NCBI GenBank assembly: GCA_003554005.1
Contig: PWEU01000236.1
Location: forward strand, 1-9,648
Origin: Nitriliruptoraceae bacterium
Lineage (GTDB): Bacteria; Actinomycetota; Nitriliruptoria; Nitriliruptorales; Nitriliruptoraceae
DNA: 9,648 nucleotides
Direction: 5' to 3'
Part shown: positions 6,795-9,648 of the stretch, in pieces
Layout: every line of letters starts with the position of its first letter
Numbering within the stretch: position 1 is the first letter of the stretch
Made by a program: the position numbers and the translations under genes
The notes under the pieces: model-generated
Told to the model about the DNA's origin: nothing
The model's database searches: none
What the model saw: only the letters and a program-made list of their open reading frames with translations

Positions 6795-7393
6795 ACCTGC
6801 CACCGGCCACGGTGCTCGTGCGGCACGCCTGGGCGGGGGAGCGCGGCACGGTGCTCGATGACCGCACCCGACCCCTCGACCAGCGGGGTCGGCGGCAGGC
6901 CCGCGCCCTGCTCGCTCACCTCGACGCCGCTCTGACCGCGCGTGGCCTGCGATCCCTCGCTGGTGATCCCTCGGGCGTGGTGCTGGTCTCCAGCCCGCTG
7001 GTGCGCTGTGTCGCCACCCTCGAGCCGATGGCCGAGGCGCTCGGGGTCGTGGTCACGCCCGACGATCGGCTGGCGGAGCTGCCCGTGCCCCTGACCTCCC
7101 GGGATGGCTGGCCCGACGCCGCCTACCTCGGCACCCGCGCCTTGAACGCCCTGTCCGACGCTGCCGAACGGTCCCCGGGCGATGATGGGGCGCTGGTGCT
7201 GTGCGCCCACGGTGAGGTCCTGCCGGCCCTGGTCGCGGCGCTGGCGGGCGAGGGTCGGCTGTCCTCACCGCTGTCGGTGGACCTGACGGCCAAGCGGTTG
7301 CCGAAGGGGGCGAGTTGGCTGCTGGTGCCGGCGGCGGGGGACCGTGCGCCCGACGGGTCCCGGCGCGTCGAGGAGCTCGCGCCACCGGCATGA
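6791..7393 (+). CDS. Histidine phosphatase superfamily protein (SixA-like)
   Basis: 200 residues of the phosphoglycerate mutase-like histidine phosphatase fold. The catalytic histidine is H12 in VLVRHAWAGE, with R11 beside it. A second arginine, R72, is in SSPLVRC. A probable acid is E96 in RLAEL, and the closing histidine is H140 in LCAHGEVLPAL. All four positions of the active-site pocket are present, so it should be an active phosphatase; the substrate (phosphohistidine protein or small molecule) is unknown. SixA proteins are short single-domain members of this kind. GTG 6791 follows GAGGGAG at 6777-6783 and overlaps the hemY stop by four bases, so it is the last gene of the hem operon. 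A role tied to haem synthesis is not known and is inferred only from coupling. Confidence 0.85.
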   Translation: MNLPPATVLVRHAWAGERGTVLDDRTRPLDQRGRRQARALLAHLDAALTARGLRSLAGDPSGVVLVSSPLVRCVATLEPMAEALGVVVTPDDRLAELPVPLTSRDGWPDAAYLGTRALNALSDAAERSPGDDGALVLCAHGEVLPALVAALAGEGRLSSPLSVDLTAKRLPKGASWLLVPAAGDRAPDGSRRVEELAPPA

Positions 7394-7399
7394 GCCGAT

Positions 7400-7421
7400 G
7401 CCGTCGCGGGCCCCGCGCGGC
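7400..7421. terminator. GC-rich hairpin between the convergent phosphatase and SRAP genes
   Basis: GCCG (7400-7403) plus CGCGG (7405-7409) pair perfectly with CCGCG (7413-7417) plus CGGC (7418-7421) across a GCC loop, leaving T7404 as a single bulge. This nine-pair stem occupies most of the 35-base gap between the two convergent stop codons. It has no T-tract. Strong GC-only hairpins are a common form of terminator in high-GC Actinobacteria, so a bidirectional terminator is a fair inference. Confidence 0.5.
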
Positions 7422-7428
7422 GGCGTCC

Positions 7429-8118
7429 TCACTCCGTGACGGGCGCGAGTAGCTCGGGGCCGTCGTTGCGCACGTCGTTGACCCGTGTGCCGATCGGGGT
7501 GGCCCGCAGCCGCGGGGCTCCGAGGGCCGCCACGGCCTCGAGCAGGTGGGGGGCGTCCTCAGGGGTCGCGCCGGCCCAGTCGTCCCACAGCGTCCGCGGG
7601 AGCAGCACGGGCATGCGGTGGTGGAGCTCGGCGATGGCCCCCCGCGCCTCGGTGGTCACGATCGCCGTGGAGAACACCGCCTCGGCCGCCTCGTCCTCCG
7701 GATCCCGCCAGGAGGTCCAGACACCGGCGAAGACCAGGGGCTCACCCTCGGGATCGGCGAGGTGGTAGGGCTGCTTCGGGCCCCCTCCGGGATCCTCCTG
7801 CCACTCGTAGAAGCCGTCCGAGGGGACCAGACAGCGCCGGTGGGCGAAGCTCCGGGCGAACATCCGTGACGTCGCCAGGGTCTCGATGCGGGCGTTGATC
7901 GGTTGCCGGCCCCCCCGCCGGCTCTTGGCCCATGAGGGCAGGAACCCCCACCGCAGCCGGCCGAGGCGGCGGCTGCCGTCGCGGTCGATGGTCGCGTAGA
8001 TCTCCATCGACGGCGCCACGTTGTACCGCGGCGGCAGGGGCTCGGGGGCGACCTCATCCACGCGGAGGTGGTCGACGAGGTCGTCCAGGTCGGTCAGCGA
8101 CAGGAAGCGTCCGCACAT
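7429..8118 (-). CDS. SRAP-domain abasic-site processing protein (YedK/HMCES family)
   Basis: 229 residues covering one complete SRAP domain. Family members bind abasic sites in single-stranded DNA and form a stable thiazolidine link through the N-terminal cysteine, shielding the lesion at stalled forks. Here the protein begins MCGRF, so C2 becomes the exposed N-terminus once Met is removed. RYNVAPS is at 31-37 and RWGFLPSWAK at 56-65. N75 and R77 lie in INARIET, E105 in SDGFYEW, and H167 in HHRMP. N75, R77 and E105 fall at the same numbers as in Escherichia coli YedK, and all catalytic positions are present. The start is fixed by the need for C2 and by a -10 element six bases upstream. It is transcribed alone, convergent with the hem operon and divergent from the tail-anchored gene. 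Confidence 0.95.
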   Translation of the reverse strand: MCGRFLSLTDLDDLVDHLRVDEVAPEPLPPRYNVAPSMEIYATIDRDGSRRLGRLRWGFLPSWAKSRRGGRQPINARIETLATSRMFARSFAHRRCLVPSDGFYEWQEDPGGGPKQPYHLADPEGEPLVFAGVWTSWRDPEDEAAEAVFSTAIVTTEARGAIAELHHRMPVLLPRTLWDDWAGATPEDAPHLLEAVAALGAPRLRATPIGTRVNDVRNDGPELLAPVTE

Positions 8119-8124
8119 ACCACG

Positions 8125-8130
8125 ACGATA
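8125..8130 (-). promoter_or_regulatory. Leaderless -10 element (TATCGT) for the SRAP gene
   Basis: On the - strand TATCGT is followed by six bases (CGTGGT) and then the ATG at 8118. This is the spacing expected if transcription starts at the A of ATG. No Shine-Dalgarno is present, which agrees with leaderless translation. No clear -35 is seen. Confidence 0.55.
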
Positions 8131-8186
8131 CCGGGTCCCGGCCGCCTGACCGGGGCCAGGTCCGTGGCTGGAGCGCTGCCACCCCG

Positions 8187-8192
8187 TATCGT
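8187..8192 (+). promoter_or_regulatory. Candidate -10 element (TATCGT) for the tail-anchored protein gene
   Basis: The same TATCGT hexamer occurs on the + strand, so the 152-base gap between the SRAP start and GTG 8271 has a divergent pair of identical -10 candidates. Transcription would start near 8199, giving a leader of about 70 bases before GTG 8271. The ATG at 8197 is only four bases after the hexamer, a little short for leaderless initiation. No -35 is evident. Confidence 0.4.
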
Positions 8193-8196
8193 TGCG

Positions 8197-8265
8197 ATGT
8201 CTGAGTGGTCGCCGTGGCGACCGCGTCGTGGTCCCGCCCCCGACGGGACCGGGATCGGGAGGTAG
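8197..8265 (+). CDS. Possible 22-codon upstream ORF ending inside the next gene's ribosome binding site
   Basis: ATG 8197 opens a 22-codon frame rich in Trp, Pro and Arg (it begins MSEWSPWRPRR) that ends at TAG 8263-8265. That stop overlaps the GGGAGGT Shine-Dalgarno (8257-8263) of the following gene, so a ribosome finishing here would occupy the next start region. No Shine-Dalgarno precedes the ATG, and leaderless initiation would need an unusually short spacing from TATCGT. It may be chance, since stop codons are rare in such GC-rich DNA. Confidence 0.2.
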   Translation: MSEWSPWRPRRGPAPDGTGIGR

Positions 8266-8270
8266 CCGCC

Positions 8271-9377
8271 GTGCCGACGGAAGCGCGTGAGTCCGCCCGT
8301 CGTATCGTCGTCGACGTCTTCGGGCCCGGCGAGCAGCCCCCGGTCGGGCCGGCGCCGACGCCGACGGCGGAAGAGCATCGAGCTACGGGCCCCGCGTCGG
8401 CCGCCGAGCGCCGGGATCCGCCGGGCGAGCGCCCCGCGTCGGCCGCCGAGCGCCGGGATCCGCCGGGCGAGCGCCCCGCGTCGGCCGCCGAGCGCCGGGC
8501 TCGGGAGCTGGTCTCGGAGGTGTTCGATCCGCCCGCCCCGGAGCCCGAGCCGCCGCGGCCGCCGACGCCTGCGGAGCTGGCGGGTCGTCGGATCGCGGCC
8601 GAGGCCGAGGCCGCGCAGCGCGCCCGTGCCGAGGAGCGGGTCGCGGCCGCGGCCGCCGCGCGGCGAGCGGCCCGTGAAGCCGCCGAGGAGCAGGAGCGCG
8701 AACGCGTTCGACGGGTCCGCGAGGAGTGGGCTGCCCGCGCTCAGGCCGAGCAGGAAGCCGAGCAAGCGGCCGAGCAAGCGGCCGAGCAAGCGGCCGAGCA
8801 AGCGGCCGAGCAGGAGCGGCGGCGAGCGGCCGCTGTGGCCCAGCAGGAGCGGGAGCGCGCCGAGCAGCGCCAGCGGGAGTCGACGGCGGCCAGGGCCGCA
8901 GGCGAGTCACCCGCGCCCTCCGCCGCGGTCGACGAGCTGGCGGCCGCGTCCGCGACCTCCCCGGCGACGACCGGTGAGGAGCCGCTGTTCGGAGATGCGG
9001 CCGGTCCGACCGTGGCCCCCGGCGACGATGACGGGTTGTTCGAGCCGGAGCTGGCCGGGCTGCCGGCGTCGCTGTCCGAGGACGTGGCTGGGCCCCCGGC
9101 CCCCCCGGCAGACCAGCTTCCCCTGCGGCTGGCCGAGGCGCCCCCCGCCCCGCAGCTCGCCGCTCGCATGGTGTCGGACGTGCTCGAGAATCGGTCGGGT
9201 CATGACGAGCAGGCCGCGACGGTCGTCGGACCGGCGACGCCGATGACAGTGGAGGAGGCGGACCATCCCCGGCGGGTGGCCCGGTGGCTCGTCGTCACGG
9301 TCCTGGCAGCCGTCGGCCTGGCGGTGCTGTTCCCGCTGGCGGTGCGGGCGATGCTGCAGCTGGTGTCGCTGTCGTGA
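8271..9377 (+). CDS. Unrecognised tail-anchored protein with tandem repeats and a long charged helix
   Basis: 368 residues; I do not recognise the family. GTG 8271 is chosen because GGGAGGT at 8257-8263 lies seven bases upstream; an in-frame GTG at 8205 has no such site. Layout: a motif ARRIVVDVF (9-17); a Pro-rich linker with 2.6 copies of a 14-residue repeat, PASAAERRDPPGER (41-76); ARELVSEVF (77-85); a Pro/Glu linker; a helix rich in Ala, Glu, Gln and Arg (about 101-208), probably coiled coil or single helix, with EQAA four times near 164-179; an acidic, disordered stretch with EEPLFGD (236-242) and DDGLFEP (253-259); AARMVSDVL (297-305); then one membrane segment, WLVVTVLAAVGLAVLFPLAV (339-358), ten residues from the end. 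There is no signal peptide. The likely topology is a cytosolic N-terminus with a C-terminal anchor. The three related nonapeptides suggest binding sites for one partner, hence a scaffold; this is inference. Confidence 0.8.
   Translation: MPTEARESARRIVVDVFGPGEQPPVGPAPTPTAEEHRATGPASAAERRDPPGERPASAAERRDPPGERPASAAERRARELVSEVFDPPAPEPEPPRPPTPAELAGRRIAAEAEAAQRARAEERVAAAAAARRAAREAAEEQERERVRRVREEWAARAQAEQEAEQAAEQAAEQAAEQAAEQERRRAAAVAQQERERAEQRQRESTAARAAGESPAPSAAVDELAAASATSPATTGEEPLFGDAAGPTVAPGDDDGLFEPELAGLPASLSEDVAGPPAPPADQLPLRLAEAPPAPQLAARMVSDVLENRSGHDEQAATVVGPATPMTVEEADHPRRVARWLVVTVLAAVGLAVLFPLAVRAMLQLVSLS
8389..8499 (+). repeat. Perfect 42-bp tandem repeat, 2.6 copies, coding
   Basis: Copies start at 8389, 8431 and 8473. 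The first two are complete and the third runs 27 bases before the first mismatch at 8500 (A to C). The 42-bp unit is a multiple of three and adds 14 residues per copy (PASAAERRDPPGER) to the Pro-rich linker of the tail-anchored protein. Identity down to third codon positions means the copies arose recently or are kept uniform by slippage or recombination. Confidence 0.95.
8757..8812 (+). repeat. Perfect 12-bp tandem repeat, 4.7 copies, coding
   Basis: The unit GCCGAGCAAGCG occurs four times from 8757 to 8804, and the first eight bases of a fifth copy follow. It encodes Ala-Glu-Gln-Ala steps inside the charged helix. Every copy uses CAA for Gln, the rarer codon in this GC-rich sequence, while the flanking Gln codons are CAG; this points to recent slippage expansion of one unit. 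Copy number probably varies between strains without breaking the frame. Confidence 0.93.
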
Positions 9378-9392
9378 GTGCCAGCAGCTCGG

Positions 9393-9648
9393 TCACCGGC
9401 CCGCCCAGACCTCGGTGAACCAGGGTGGGGTCGCCGGCACCAGCCCGGGGCTCGGGAAGTAACGGTCCGCGTCGGCGACGAGGTCGTAGGTCAGCACGTA
9501 GCCGACACCGCTCGGGAAGCGGACGTCGAGATCCGGTCGACGGCGGAAGCCGAGCTGCGCGTACATCCGCTGGGCCCGGTCCATCCACGCCATGGTGACG
9601 ATCACGATCCGCCGGCACCCGCGAGCACGGGCTGCAGCGATGCACGCC
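9393..9648 (-). CDS. GNAT acetyltransferase, C-terminal part (gene continues beyond the window)
   Basis: The last 84 or so residues of a GNAT-family N-acetyltransferase, cut at the right edge. The visible part starts in the helix that follows the acetyl-CoA loop (ACIAAARARGCRRIVIVTM). It continues with AQRMYAQLGFRRRPDLDV, the conserved helix and YxxLGF strand near the end of the GNAT domain, and then a C-terminal tail. Internal GTG (9605) and ATG codons are not the true start, because the domain continues upstream of them. Substrate unknown. It converges with the tail-anchored gene, with 15 bases between the stops and no terminator visible in them. Confidence 0.8.
   Translation of the reverse strand, partial: ACIAAARARGCRRIVIVTMAWMDRAQRMYAQLGFRRRPDLDVRFPSGVGYVLTYDLVADADRYFPSPGLVPATPPWFTEVWAGR

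Noticed and set aside
8205..8270. GTG 8205 as the start of the tail-anchored protein
   Set aside because: No Shine-Dalgarno precedes it, whereas GTG 8271 follows GGGAGGT at good spacing.
8389..8499. The 42-bp repeats as a CRISPR array
   Set aside because: The copies are directly adjacent without spacers and lie in frame inside a coding gene.

Overview
The window is very GC-rich, with G or C at nearly every third codon position, GTG starts, and two promoters of the TANNNT-then-ATG (leaderless) type. This fits a high-GC Actinomycetota chromosome; genus and family cannot be read from it. I see no mobile element, tRNA, rRNA or CRISPR array. Coding density is near-complete, and no gap exceeds about 125 bases.

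Layout from left to right. (1) Bases 40-1001, + strand: a 62-residue basic small protein ending in a Cys-Cys pair, followed after 20 bases by an ArsM-type arsenite methyltransferase. (2) Bases 1015-2979, - strand, convergent with arsM: a BcsA-like family 2 processive glycosyltransferase with a C-terminal PilZ (c-di-GMP) domain and no visible partner gene. (3) Bases 3104-3571, + strand: a GNAT-fold protein with a degenerate acetyl-CoA loop. (4) Bases 3648-7393, + strand: a tightly overlapping four-gene cluster of hemE, an unnamed gene that I read as a degenerate class II chelatase-fold (ferrochelatase/CbiX-like) protein, hemY/cgoX, and a SixA-like histidine phosphatase. (5) Bases 7429-8118, - strand: an SRAP/YedK abasic-site shielding protein with all key residues. 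(6) Bases 8271-9377, + strand: an unrecognised tail-anchored protein with DNA-level tandem repeats, a long charged helix and three copies of a short linear motif. (7) Bases 9393-9648, - strand: the C-terminal part of another GNAT acetyltransferase, cut by the window edge.

How the genes work together: the haem block is the clearest unit. HemE makes coproporphyrinogen III and HemY/CgoX oxidises it; the gene between them is translationally coupled to both and looks like a chelatase that has lost its metal-inserting residues, suggesting an accessory or regulatory role. The small protein and ArsM probably form the end of an arsenic operon that begins outside the window. The other genes look independent. 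The two observations most worth follow-up are the degenerate chelatase in the haem operon and the repeat-containing tail-anchored protein.
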